Shown: positions 20,836 through 34,208 of the stretch, piece after piece
How the letters are laid out: every line of letters begins with the position of its first letter
How positions within the stretch are numbered: the stretch's first letter is position 1
Assembly: GCA_006535965.1 (NCBI GenBank)
Contig: QEAR01000038.1
Span: 121,491 to 185,490, forward strand
DNA length: 64,000 nt
Origin: Spizellomyces sp. 'palustris'
Lineage: Eukaryota > Chytridiomycota > Chytridiomycetes > Spizellomycetales > Spizellomycetaceae
Reading direction: 5' to 3'
Notes under the pieces: model-generated
The model's database searches: none
Told to the model about the DNA's origin: nothing
The model's input: the letters and a program-made list of their open reading frames with translations, nothing else
Position numbers and translations under genes: made by a program

Positions 20836-23800
20836 CTAAGTACCATACTTGTGCTTGTAGTATCCTCCAACACCCAAACTTTGGAGTACGCTGAGAATAG
20901 GTCGTTCCACCACGACCAACTCATCGTCACCCACGTAACCCAACCCCATCAATGGACTATACCGATGCTCCATTTGGAAACTCTCGCTAAAAGTGTTTGC
21001 AGCGAGTTTGGTTGGCCCGGTTACTTTGCCGTTTGAGTCGCTGTGCTGTCGTTTCGTGCCTGCTCGAGCTGCTGCGTGCGTGTCGTTTTCGTGATCTATG
21101 CCATTGACAATGGGTATGCCGTCTCCTTCGTCCTCCAAGTCGCCACTTTCGTCATGCTCACTTCCACTGTCAATGAGGATGACACCGTTTTCAACCATGT
21201 GCTGACTTTCCTCTTCTTCCTCATCGTCGGAGCTTGTCGTGTTCTTGTTTTGGTTCTTTTTACCGACACCATTGGTAAGTCCGTTGGCTGCTTTGGCAAT
21301 CTCTCGTGCAGCTGCTTTGCGTCGTTTCTCATATTCTCGCCGCTCAAGCTCCGCTAGTTCGTCATCCACCATGCTTTTGTCCACCACAGGGCTACCCTCA
21401 TCTGCAGCTTTGGGGATCTTTTGGGAACCGCCATGTAACTTCTTTGCACGATACTGTAACAGCTTTCGGCGTCGCACAGATATCACTGCGTCCCGTGGTC
21501 CCATCGGCTTTTCTAAATCCACAAAGCAGAGATGCGTAGCTCCCCACAGGGTCACCACTGCTGGCCGTTTTGGGTCAAACCCAACACCCATCACAACTTC
21601 TTTTCTTTGCAGCCACCGGTAGGGTAGTCTATGGGAATATTCGCGTGACCAATCTGTCAAAGTGGCTTCCTCGCAGTCGTAGAGGAAAAATTCGTTAGAT
21701 GTACATGTGACGACAAGCGTGGGCGATGACGGATGGAATGTGAGCGATGTGTGGAGGGATGAGAATATGGGCAGTGTTGCGTGATGCTAGTAAAAGGATA
21801 GATGAGAAATGTGGCATTCAAAATGCTGAAGGAAGATTCAAACACAAACCTTTAAAGAATCCAGGTTAAAAACATGGATGCGATTCAATAAATCTCCACT
21901 GGCGAGCCATTGTCCATCTCCGCTTACTGCCAAGGTTGCCACCATTTCCCTTTCTCCCCCTGTCACCAACTTCCCTGCACTGTTCGTTGGTATACCAACT
22001 CCATCTACATCCATGGCATCACCATCGGCTGGCACTTCAACCTCACCAGCCTCGTCGCCCCGGTGCACCTCAAATGTCTTTACGATCCCGAAAATATCGT
22101 CGCGGCTTTGACTAAGATCCACCACGTAGACCACCGAATCGGAGCCACCGATGATCAGCCTCATTGAATCGGGCGTGAAGCACAGTGCGTGGGCGCCTGG
22201 AATAGGACCTTCTGTAGAAGACGGAAAGGTCTTGGCTCTTCGAACGCGAGGCAAGCCGTTGTGACCGCTTGCTTGAACTCTAAACAACTTCACGGATTCC
22301 ATATCCGATACAGCAATCCACTCCCCATTTTCAGATATTGCGCTAGACGTGAGATTCGTGGCGCACTTTGGTTTGATGTTGAGAATCAGCTTTTCAGGTT
22401 GGTGTTCAAGTCTTTCGTAGTTGTCCAAGGAGCTTGGCGGACGCTGCATAGGGAGGGCACGACCAAGTTGCCAGAGTTTAACATGATCTGGGAAGCGGGC
22501 GAGGAGGAATCTGCTGCGTCGCGTTATTTGGATAATCGGACGGTGGGGAAAGGTTGGCATGCGGTATTGCTTCAAATAAGGAAATTCAGTAAGGGGGCTT
22601 GAGACCACTAGGGTGCTATCCACCCCACCGGAGACAAGCGCATCATACGGTCGTCCCTCAAGCAGTGATAGTGCGCGTACGTCATGCGAGTGGTACCGCT
22701 TTTCACCAGATACCACCCAATTCTTACTTCCACCTTGTTTGGAATGTTTTGATACTTTCTTCTTTCCCTCGCGTGCTGGTGACTTGGTGACAGATGCGGT
22801 GGATCCAAGGTCGATCAGACTGATTTGCACAACTTTACGGTCAACCCCCGAACTCCAAACTTTTGTCCCCGCCTTATTAGCTACCAAACACAACACGTCA
22901 GCACCATGCGCCTTCACAGATCTGACAGGTGTTCCTGACTTCCAGTCCCAGAATGTGACCTTCCCCATCGAATCCCCACTGACGATGGTACTATCCTGCA
23001 GTACTTTTAGGTCCCACACGATCGTCTCTTCGCCCGGTACCGTATCGGTGGTCAGCCTCTGTACTATTTGTCCAGTTCGCACATCTACCTTCCTGATACT
23101 GCTATCAGCGCCCCCGACCACAACGTACTGGCCAACAGGATGCCATGCAATAGACAGTATTCTGGTAGGAGCCTTTTCAAGCAGTTTGATAAATTCCAAC
23201 CTACCGTCAGCGACATCCAGAATTCGAACGTGTCCATCCTCACATCCAACTGCTAATCGTGTATGCGACTGATTTACAGCAACGCACCACACCGCCCCAC
23301 CTCCGGGTTCGGCAATCTGGCGAGGACGAAGTGAAATTGTATCCCATTCCACGATACGGCCGTCCAGGCCTGCAGTGATAAGCCTTGGTGGAGCAGCACG
23401 AAGGGCGCGAATGTAAGCAGCACGCTCTTCCTGCGAATCAAAGTCGCTGTCCTTTGTCGTTTCGGGATCAACGGCGGTACGGTGAATCCACAGAACAGTT
23501 TCCACCGAAGAATTTGGTGACCCGGGGATTGTCTAGGGGCGAGCATAAATGTTAGGCGCTTGGAAGCAAGCCAGATCCATCAAAATTTCATCGCTGAAAT
23601 CTCGCCAGATCCAATAATCGGGGCTACCTACCCTTTCCAAGAACCAACCCTGCCCCCTCGGATTCCACAATTCTACGTCCCCATTGCTTCTTGCACAGGC
23701 CAACACCACACGGCGCTTCCCCGCGTGCGGTTCGGATTTGGTGGCTTCGGGCGTCACCGCTAAACTCACAATACCTGCCGGCGAGTAGTTGACAACTCGA

Positions 23801-23865
23801 CAACGATGAACCTGCAGGAGGCGACCTGACGAGGAACCGGCCGGTGGGTCTGTGTCCATACTCAT
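20836..23865 (-). CDS. UTP4: Utp4/Cirhin-like WD40 protein of the small-subunit processome
   Basis: Exons 23865-23632, 23532-21850 and 21786-20836 give 955 residues. Utp4 belongs to the t-UTP/UtpA complex, which binds the 5' external spacer of pre-rRNA in the nucleolus and couples transcription to 18S processing. The sequence is a chain of WD repeats. The first includes VVNYSPAGIVSLAV and VVLACARSNGDVELWNP. The junction of exons 1 and 2 reads WFLERTIPGSPNSSVETVLW, the typical cirhin pattern. Later repeats include LITAGLDGRIVEWD, LAVGCEDGHVRILD, TIVSGDSMGKVTFWDW and WLASGDLLNRIHVFNLDSL. The C-terminal third has an acidic, Lys-rich insert (DDEEEEESQH) and ends ...YYKHKYGT. It is longer than yeast or human Utp4 (roughly 690-780 residues), mostly through the C-terminal insert. 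Introns are GT..AG. Confidence 0.88.
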
Positions 23866-24437
23866 AGTTTGCAGACGGGGCTACGACAATGCGATCGGCG
23901 AAATGGTAGAACGTCAAAACCGGGCTATAACACGCCTTCTAAATACTCTTCAAGTAACTTTCCCCCCAGCGCTTGCTTTTCTCTTATTTTGATGAGCCTG
24001 TTCCTTCCCAATTTTGACCCCACAGCACCACAGGAATTTCCGATAACCAAAGGAACACCCAAGCTGGAAAAAGCAGAAGCGAAAGTCAAAATCCAATAAA
24101 AAATAAAATGTGCCAGAAATTGCCTAATTTGTGCTTTCGTGGCTAATGAATGGCACATGCGTGGCTGGTGAGATTTTGGGAATAAGAAGCGTCCCCTGGA
24201 ATTTGTCCAAGAGGAGGAGGGTACACACTGTTGGTTCTGGATTTGAAAATGGCGATATGATAGTTTCACCCTTTGTCATCACAGTCAGTACAATGTTGGT
24301 CGGAAAGTGATCGGGATGCATAATGCTTCTTACACAGAATCCGATCATTAGAGGACGCATCATGATACACACTGTGATATATAAACTATACAAGTTTCCT
24401 ACATGATCTACCACCAGTTCATTTTACACAACTTTGA
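23866..24437. other. Intergenic, 572 bases, no gene seen
   Basis: It lies upstream of Utp4 and downstream of the MIT-RasGEF gene, both minus. Short frames (23869-24099, 24124-24414) have no support. Confidence 0.4.
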
Positions 24438-27078
24438 TTATCGCAATGAATCAAAGCGTTGCTTCAATGCATCATCATTGGCTGCAAGATTGGCACTTTC
24501 CACTTCCTCGTGCTCGCTAGGTTCGCTGTGAACCTTGCGTTCCTCGTACAGTGGGGGAGTGTGCGCAATGACCTCGTCGAGGTAGTCTCCAGCATCAACT
24601 TCCAGGTCGGAGAGACCGTAACCATCGTAGTCGGGATCCTGTTCCATGCCTACTGCAGCGATCGACTGCGATGAACCTGTTTCTATGACCGGTGATGCTT
24701 CCGGTGCACAGGATGGTGTTACTAATCGTGCGTCGTCGGGTTGTGGTGACGAGATCGGCGCGAGCGTCTCTGTTGTGGGATTCTGATCTTCAACTGCGGT
24801 TTGACTCTCCACCTCGGGCAGTTCCATATTACTTCCAGGGTATGGTTCATCAAGCGGTCCAAGATAACGGTCCATGTAGTCGAATCCCTCGCCTTGCTTA
24901 GCCGGTACATGTGAGTCCTCGCTTTCAGTTCCAGCGTCGCCAACTTGATTTGAGCTATCTGGAGGTGATAAAGGTCGATCGGAGACTGTCGCCTGTACAG
25001 CACCGCCTGTGGCCGTCTCGTCAAAGCAGTTATCCGGAGCACCAACATTTGTACTGCCAGCGTCTGTAACATAGATCAGGCCTGATGAGCATCACACGAT
25101 AACCCGATCGACGCGTCGGTCACTAACCTCTTTCGAATTGACCATCACCTTCTTCTTGGGTATGTGCATTGTCCTCACCAGATTCCTCCAATGCTCGTTG
25201 AAAATCCGGCAAATGCGGCACTGATGGAAGCTCATCCAAAAGAGCAAGTAAATTGCTTTGCTCATTCTGTTGGTCGTCAGCAGGTGGCGTATCCACATCG
25301 CCCAAAAATTGATCCATGTAGTCACAGTTTCGCTTGGCTTCTCCAATCTCCTGGTTTGGAGTTCCTCCGGGGACGCTCGCAGCAGTCTCAGTTCGCTGGT
25401 TTCCTTCAGATACCGACACTGTAGATTTCGACAATGGCTCTCGGTAAGGAGTGCCAGTTGCGGCAGAATTTACCTGAGCATCGTTTCTCATTGTGTCTTC
25501 AGGTGAAATGACCTCTTTATAGGCATCTGGTATCTGTTCATCTCTACGAAATCTCTCGCTGTCGCCGCTTTTACCCCATAATTCGACTCGACTCCAATAA
25601 ACTCTCGTGAGCAACCAATGTGCCAGTCCCTGATTCCCCATTCCCAGCGAACTCAAGTCCTCTGGCAGCCCATTGCCAGTCTTGCTGTCTCGAGATCGAG
25701 AAGCGGCTCCTGCTGCAACGCGCCCAACTTTTCCCAGTCCTGGATCTGGTCTTCCAACACCTTGGCAGAGCTCAATGGTACTAAAAATCTCTTCCAAGGC
25801 TCTCGCTCCAATATCTGACATCATGGCTCCTCCTGTGCTACCACTCACTCCAGCGGAGTAAGCATTGCGCAGGTCCTCCATGTCATGAATAAACGGTTCA
25901 AGATATGGAATGGCAACTAAGACGCCACCGCCACAGTAATGATGTTCCAGGACTTGGGCAACGAGATCAAGGTGATCGTTTCCAGTGCCAGCTCCAATTG
26001 CTGATTGCAAAGTACGAATTGCTTCTTTCGTCTTGGCATGTATAGTGTCCCAAGTGCGTCGCAAACGGCGTATTTCAGGTGACTCCAGAGCTTGCAGGAT
26101 GGCGGACATGCCATTAATGTCCCGATAGTGGTAAAAGAGAGTATGGGCAACTGAAACAAGAAACGCAATCGTATCGGCTCTTGCAGAGGGCCCATCATGT
26201 GTACTGCCAATGGGCTTGGAGGAAAGTATGGCGTCAATCGCTATGCGTTCCAAGTACTTGTTGAAATGCACACATGCTCGTCCATTCAAGCCAATTTCAG
26301 ACCCACGATGCCAAAGATCATCCCGAACTCGGACTTTGGAAAAGAGGCTCACATCAATGATAGCTATTTGAAGAGCAACAGCTTCTGCTTTCCAGCTTAT
26401 TAATGGTGGCGTAGCAACAGAATCGGCCAATTTCTGCAGTTCTTGGACTTTGGCTCGTTGAATCCGAACGTCCTCGACTAATCGACGCATTGTCGACAAA
26501 GCTGGCTGATCCTTTGCGGACGTCGCTGCTGCGTATCGACGCTCTGCGACTGATAGTTGATAGGCATGTAGTGCATGCTGGTTAGTGAGGGGAGATATGG
26601 GAATCATTGGGACACGCTCCGGAAAGGGTATTGATAGAGGTACGTGTGCGCTCTGGGTCGCTGAGACCGAGGAAAGGGGCAGTGCGGCAAAGGAACTGGC
26701 GGTAAACAGATGTCTTGATTTAACAATCTCTTCTGCTCTTGTCAGGCATTGCTGCGTGAGTCGAAAGAGCTCGGAGGTAGTGTCGGGTTTGGCTGTGACA
26801 TCTGACCCAGTAAAGGTGAGAACAGGCGATAAAAAGCCTCAAAATGGGGCGTATGTATGATAACATCGGTTCCGCACCTTCGCCAGACCACGTCACTCCG
26901 TTTGCTAAAGTCACCAGCGCGGCGTTGGCGGCCCGTATGTATGTATTATACGCATCCTAGTAGATATTTGGTTGGTCGCGGGTATTGAGCATATAGACCG
27001 ATACCGTTCTCATACCTTGAACTTTCCCTCCGAGTAAAGAGATGCAGCACTTGACCGTAGACTATCAACTATGTTCAT
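24438..27078 (-). CDS. MIT-domain RasGEF (Ras guanine-nucleotide exchange factor)
   Basis: Four exons (27078-27016, 26956-26878, 26801-25128, 25063-24438) give 813 residues. The N-terminus, assembled over three exons, resembles an MIT three-helix bundle: SSAASLYSEGKFK, AYNTYIRAANAALVTLANG and SELFRLTQQCLTRAEEIVKS. MIT domains bind ESCRT-III tails. Residues about 130-400 form a RasGEF (CDC25) catalytic domain: WKAEAVALQIAIIDVSLFSK, ADTIAFLVSVAHTLFYHYRD, NGMSAILQALESPEIRRLRR and GGGVLVAIPYLEPFIHDMED. I see no REM domain. The C-terminal 350 residues are acidic and disordered, with a repeated DYMDxxLG motif. A role in Ras-family activation on endosomal membranes is inferred. The ATG at 27078 is chosen because it opens the helix directly (MNIVDSLRSS). 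Confidence 0.72.
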
Positions 27079-28780
27079 CCTTGCATCTGGCGGCAAATCG
27101 CAAGCAGGCCATGCATGTCATCAGTGAGTCACTCCAACCACGAAAGTGTGGTTCCATCCGGCCTAACCTCAGCATTCGCTGGTCAAAACCTGACGGCTGG
27201 CGGGGTTTATAGCTGCCAGATGGTATCCGATGCAGGCTCTTCTTTGCCAGATGAAATGACAATGGCCAATTAAAGTGTGATACGTTCTGTGATATTTTCT
27301 CTTTGAAGGTCGCGCTTGATGCGCAGTACGGTTGTCTCACACTTCTTTCTTGAATCTTGGTCAACGAACCATGCATCACGAATTCGGTGATCAACTACTA
27401 GCACTACATTGCCCAATTTTAGAAACCATCTTAACACAAAGTGGGCACGTTCACAATACTTCGCGCAACTAGTAGCACAGCATTGTTCCGCCAGTTTCCG
27501 GAATCTCTCAGATGCAACAAGCATCCGCGGATATTGGTCAGGAAGGAAGTGAGTACACCTCATACAAGGCTTACGATCTGTTCTACATCTGCTCTGGAAA
27601 AAGAAATGGTGTTTCTGGGTCGGTGTGCACATTGTCGAAATGTTCTGGTACGTGGCTTACGGCCCCATTGGGTCCAAAACGACACCGTGTCACGCGACAT
27701 ACATGGCGGACGGACAATGTCTCACTCTTGCAGACATGGACCGCCTCTTGTCGTTCCAGCTCCCCATCCATTGGGATCAAGGGTATTATGGAATTCAAAC
27801 TGGTAAATGAGCGGAGTTCCTTTTGGGAAACGCGCTTGTTTATGGTGACATAAGCGTGAGTTGGGAAATGAACAGCGCGTCCTTCCTCTCATCGGCATCA
27901 ACCAGGCGGCCAAAAGTAGGGTATGGATGAGTTCGTTACGACTGACAGTTGCTGTGAATTCGCTGCAATAGCTGCCAGAGCGCGTAAAAACAGAATTCGA
28001 CCCGTTTCTCGTCCTGATTCAACGCGAAGAGACGCGAAATCAACAACACCTCCCTTGTTTGTTCGCAATTCGTGGCGACTCCGTCGGCTTGTTAGCTACT
28101 TCAATCCGGTCAAACCAACTTTAACAGCTGTGAGGATCCAAGTCGAGAGGAACTTGACGGGCCAATCTACGTCTTTAATGGTACTTACCGGGCTGTCGCA
28201 CGCTTTCTATTGTACCCTTCCTGTATGCACGGGCAACAGTCCGCTGTCGCGGCTGCGTCAAACTTGTTGGTTCATCGGGCTTACTGCGGCACGGGTGTAC
28301 GGAACCCGACCAGGCGAAATGTATACCATCGGACTAGAGGGTGTCAAAAAAACGCATTATGTAGCGACCCCAATATTAACGACCCCAATATTAACTTACT
28401 TCCCGTTCTCGTGGTTTCCTGCTGGCCCGCTTCGTTCGTTACGCGGAATTTGCCATAATTTTCAGCAAAGCTAGAACTGTCAAGATCTCCGACATCTTTA
28501 ATTGCCCCATCCGCTCACGACTCGTCCTGCTTGTCCCTTCTTCCCTGCCGCAACCGCCGCAGCAGCATCGATCCCCTTGACATATTGGTGGATCTGAATT
28601 TTGGTCACTGCTGTGCGCATCAAAGGTGAGTTTGTCGTATCAATAAAATGCGAGCCCATGCAGCCTCTTGTGGTTTCCGTGTTTTTTTTTCTAATTGTGC
28701 AACACCTCGTCATAGGTTGACGGTTCCCATTCTTTCCTCCCCCCTTCAACTAGCCTTCCTTTTGAACAGCTGTCCTTTCA
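27079..28780. other. Intergenic, 1,702 bases, no supported gene
   Basis: The longest gene-poor stretch, between the MIT-RasGEF start (minus) and the FAM72 start (plus), so it should contain both promoters. A 183-codon plus-strand frame at 27923-28474 and several smaller overlapping frames lack domain motifs. A 15-base tandem repeat sits at 28366-28395. Confidence 0.45.
28366..28395. repeat. 15-base perfect tandem duplication
   Basis: The unit GACCCCAATATTAAC occurs twice in tandem. It is intergenic and no function is evident. Confidence 0.9.
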
Positions 28781-29880
<1,100 letters not shown>

Positions 29881-30372
29881 GGACGAAAACGACCTGACAG
29901 ATCACTACGATACCGTGTGCCGCTAGTGACAATACATTGAGCATTAAGGACACACGTAGATTGGTGTGACGAACAGCAGAATGGCAAATGAGGGGCTGAT
30001 AGAGGTTGGGGAAGGATGTGAGTCTGAATCTGGCACTTTCACATTTGTTTGTATACACTTTTTGCATGGAGGGAAGCGGGCTCTGATGCGTTGGGTATTG
30101 GTTTAAAATGTCGACGGATGACGAAAGGGGTTCAGATTCTCGAAATTAGAATAAATAAAATATGCCATAAATAGACATTTCTTGAAGGTGAACCGACGGA
30201 GGGTACCAAATTCCAAATTTCCAGCTGTTCATGCAGAATGGCCAATGGAATTAGCTAACGGGGTATATGCTATTGGCAATGGCCTCACATTTAATTACTA
30301 CTAACTATCCCAACACACACCCTCCGAATGATCTGCTGGACTCTGCCCACCCACGGAGTTTCCCACCTAGCT
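29881..30372. other. Convergent intergenic region, 492 bases
   Basis: It lies between FAM72 (plus) and the second RasGEF gene (minus). An AATAAA at 30150 may serve FAM72. No gene is seen. Confidence 0.45.
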
Positions 30373-33300
30373 CTATTCCATACTCCCAGTTCCTTCGCTG
30401 GAACCTCCCACAACTTGAGATTTAGATCTAACTTCTTCTTCTCCTTGGGCGACTGGCGATGGGGGACCTAATGGCTTGTCTGCGTCGGCGTCCCGCTTTA
30501 TACTTCCCACTCGGGTTAGCTTGGGGGGCTTTACGGCTTTTTCTGGATTATCCTCAGATGGTCCCCTGTTACCACTGGACTCCAACAGTGCTCCAGAACT
30601 GGAACTGGCAAATTTCGCGGTAGCCTTAGGTGTATCTAAGGCATTACCGACACTTCGACGTCCTTCTGCATTCGCTGTTGGAGTAGCGGCATTCATCGTC
30701 GTCTCCAATACATCATCCATCCAACGTCCAGATTCCTTATCCACTGCAAAATCCCGCATATGAGTTAAGACGATGGCGCCAGCATCTTTGTCAGCATTGG
30801 GTGGATACACCGAGGACATCCGGAACATCTCGAGCTCCGCAGCAATGGCGTACAGGTCATAGTACTTCTGGAAATGAATGGTCCGATTTAGAGAAGGGTA
30901 AGGATTCGTATCGGCTGGCGTAGGCGGATTGCACTCTTCCTCGTTCGTAGATGTGATGCTGGTATCCCCTGTAGCTGTTCGCGTGCGACCTCCCTTCCGT
31001 CGCGCCTTTGTAAAGTTCCCTGAAGGACCATCCCGGTCGACAGAGGACGCTGGATCATTCAAATATGTTGGAGCTTCGTAGTGTATGTCTAGTAAGTCAC
31101 GCATATATGCCGCTGTATGCCATAGATCGTCAGTCCTTCCATGTGGTATTTTTAGATAGTCGCAAACAAAGGATGCATACCTAGGAACGGGATCGCAGGT
31201 GGTTGGACGTCTTTAAATTCGGCCCAGTATGTCGCGTAACCATCTGCAGGATCCATAAGCGAGAGGAGATTCTGGAATACGTCAATGTGTTTCGAGGGTA
31301 GTGCCTTTAAGCAACATAAGTAAGCTCACTGACACTAGAGTTTCCATTAAAGCCCTTTCAAGCGCATACCTCCCAGGCGTTGGTCAACTTAACCACAGCA
31401 GGTCGCTTCAAACCCGCCAGGATAGCGAACATGGTATTGTAGTTCTGCAGCTCACGACAGGCTTTTGCAATTCGAATCGTTTGTTTTATAACCTTTGCTC
31501 TTCGTTTGGAAGAGTCTTCGCGCAAAACAACTGTCGCCGTGTATGCAGCCACCTGATAACATTGAGATAAATGAGACGGAAAACGTTCAGCCTTTCCTCA
31601 TGCCGCTCACTATCCTTACCAGGCGGAACCATCCAATGTACTCGAGGAGGACTTTCAACGCTACATTCCGTCCCGCGCCTTCCTTTGCCACAGGCCTCGC
31701 GAGGACATGCAAATAGGCATCGGGCCGAATTTGTCGGAACAAGAAATGATCGACATAAGTTACTTCACGAGCGAAATCTTCTGGTGACCAGACTAAAGCC
31801 CAGGGTTTAGTATTATCGTTCATTACACCCCGTTTGGAAGGGAAGAACGGTATGTACTGAGTGGTGTACCAGGACAAGCGCTGAAATAGAACTAGGGTAA
31901 GACATCATGTCAAGCGACTGAATAAAATCGACGTCTTCACCTGCTCGCGAATGGCCTGCGTCATCTTTTGTCCATCGCCAAAGCTTACGCTGGACACATG
32001 ATCCAAGAATGCCATCAATGTCAAGTAGAGCACACCGTCCTCCTGAAAATCATGCCAGTGGTCCTTGATCCACATCAAAAGAACGCGAATAGCGCGGGAT
32101 TGAATGTGCTTGCGGTGCTTTTTGAGAAACTGCTCGTGTTGGTGATGGAAGGCAGGATTAGCGGTAGCAGTTGGCGTTTCAACACTGTCCGTAGTGTCCT
32201 GGGACGTGCTCGCAACTGGTGCCGATGATGATAGCAAATCTTGGTCTAAATCGACATTGTACCATTCAATTAAATTATCAAGCAACGGCTTGCCGGTCAT
32301 GAAGAAGCGATAGGTGGCGAGAAACACCTCCGCGTAGGACATGTCTTGATCGAGAGGGAATATGAGCGCATCCATGAGGTCCTCCGGCTTCCCAGACGTT
32401 ATGATACCTAGCGTCGGCCCGTTCGTTGAATCACTATACTGGAGAGTTGCCAATCTCCCTTCTTGGAAGATATCAAGAGGTCGATACTTGCATGCGACGT
32501 CGTCCAATAACTCCAGATCAGCGACCGCCTTTTTCTCTTTTTGGATTCCAGGTGCCTCCTTGTCGCCTTTCTTAATCCAACGCGGCTCTTGCCGAGCAAA
32601 TTCAAAGCAAGTATGCGCTTTAGATAAACAAGCGACAGCATCTTGGGCGCCAGAAATCTTTGACCCGAACATTGACTCCAAAGTGATGGGATCCGGAAAT
32701 TCGGTCTCTTCAGCCATGCCTTCCAACCGCTGCTTTGCAATTTCACTAGAGAACCTGGCGTACCATTCTCGAAAGCCTCTCGACGATGTTCGTCGATGTT
32801 CCCTAATTGGTGGCGGGTTGCTTGATGATGGGCTTGGTAAGCTGCGATCAGACTCGGTCTCTGCGATCCCACCAGGAGATCCAGGTAGCGTTGTTGACAA
32901 CGCCTTCTTCCCCTTCCGCCCCCCAACTCCTCCGCTCATGTTAAGGATGGGGCTAGTCAATGCAGGGCTACCGGCAGTTCCTTTTGGTGAGGATGTATCA
33001 GAGGTAGCACAACCAGCCAAAGATTGAGTGGACGAAATGTCAGAATCAATAGAGGGAGTGGGAACAGCGGCCACCTTTTTTGGCCTTGCAAATGAGAACA
33101 GATCGGATTTGCCTCGCGGCTTCTTTTCAGGTAACAACTGATCCGCGCTACGGGCTGTGGGCGCCTTTTTATCAGGTAACACTGGCAGATCTTTTTCCTC
33201 AAACACTGGCTTGTTCGCTGTGGTCACTGCGCGATCATTCAGCTCCTCAATTGACTGGAAATGCGCTGCTCCTGTCCTGCCACCGGCGCCCTCTTGCAGG

Positions 33301-34208
33301 TCATTCACGAGGGTCGTGATACGAGGACCGGAGAAGCTACGACGATGAACGGCTGACTGCAACGTGGCCTCGGACGTGGGTCCGGCACCATCATGAACTG
33401 CTACTTCGGCAACGGTCACGGGCGGTATGACATCAGTTAAAGGCTTCTCAACCGCCACCACTGGTGCAGGCGCAGGTGCAACTCGTGCGGCATCCACCAA
33501 CCCTGTGGCAGAACCAGATTTGCGTATCCGCGCCATCAAAGCACCACCAAGTGCACCAATAGTTCCAGCCGTCTTTCCTCGCTCGACGGATTCACCAATG
33601 ACCTGAGCTTCACTCGAATGCATTGACTGCTTGATCGTATCTGAAGCTTCGGTCTTCTTTTTCCGACCGAGCTTGGGTGTCCTTAAGCCCGCCTTCTTCG
33701 GTTCCTCAGTTGAGGGGGGTGATGTGGGTGATGCGAGAACTGGAGCAGGTGGAAGCGCAGACAGTTCTGGATGTGGCAACGTCCGAGCATCAAGAACGGG
33801 TGCGGGAGGAAGGGTAGCTGGTGTCCCGAGAACTGGCGCGGGTGGAAGCACTGGTGCCTCTGTGGAGGCTACAGTGGGCCCAACAGGCGTGGATGGCGTA
33901 TCGGGCCTTGTGACGGAAGAGGTCTCCGAGTCGATTGGACTCGTGAACGATGATCCCGAAATACCCGACGCAGTCGACAGCTGGTGGCCATGCTTTCTTA
34001 TTGTATTTCCTCGGAGAGTGCCAGTACCAACTGTGGATGTTCTTGAAGGTCCACCAGATCCGGGTACTGAGACTACCTTTCCATCAATACAGTCTCTACA
34101 TCGGACACAACCCGGACAGTCTGGATCATGTTGGCAAGGAACAGAGTCGTCTTTGTGCAATCGGGCCGTGCCACTGCACACTTGACATCGGCCAGTTAGA
34201 TATGACAT
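30373..34208 (-). CDS. RasGEF with Cys-rich N-terminus, REM and CDC25 domains
   Basis: Five exons (34208-31941, 31880-31620, 31552-31370, 31304-31181, 31112-30373) give 1,191 residues. Residues 1-45 have eight cysteines in CxxC-type pairs (CQVCSG, CQHDPDCPGCVRCRDCIDGK), a probable zinc-binding module. A long low-complexity region follows, with three LPPAPVL units (about 115-165) and basic Ser-rich stretches. The REM (RasGEF-N) domain is at about 583-740 (DLMDALIFPLDQDMSYAEVF, LATYRFFMT). The CDC25 catalytic domain is at about 757-1090: PWALVWSPEDFAREVTYVDH, QTIRIAKACRELQNYNTMFA, ILAGLKRPAV and LPSKHIDVFQNLLSLMDPAD. The protein should activate a Ras/Rap-type GTPase. The C-terminal tail is disordered. 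All splice joins keep frame. Confidence 0.85.
33700..33860 (-). repeat. Coding repeat of LPPAPVL units in the RasGEF
   Basis: Three copies of a Pro-rich heptamer (LPPAPVL) at irregular spacing, separated by GTPAT, DARTLPHPELSA and similar linkers. Pro-rich repeats of this kind are candidate SH3 or WW ligands. Confidence 0.75.

Noticed and set aside
22613-23272. 219-codon plus-strand frame antisense to Utp4
   Set aside because: A shadow of the Utp4 reading frame, which carries clear WD repeats.
27923-28474. 183-codon plus-strand open frame
   Set aside because: No domain motif and no protein-like pattern, and it overlaps other equally long frames; probably chance in a GC-moderate region.
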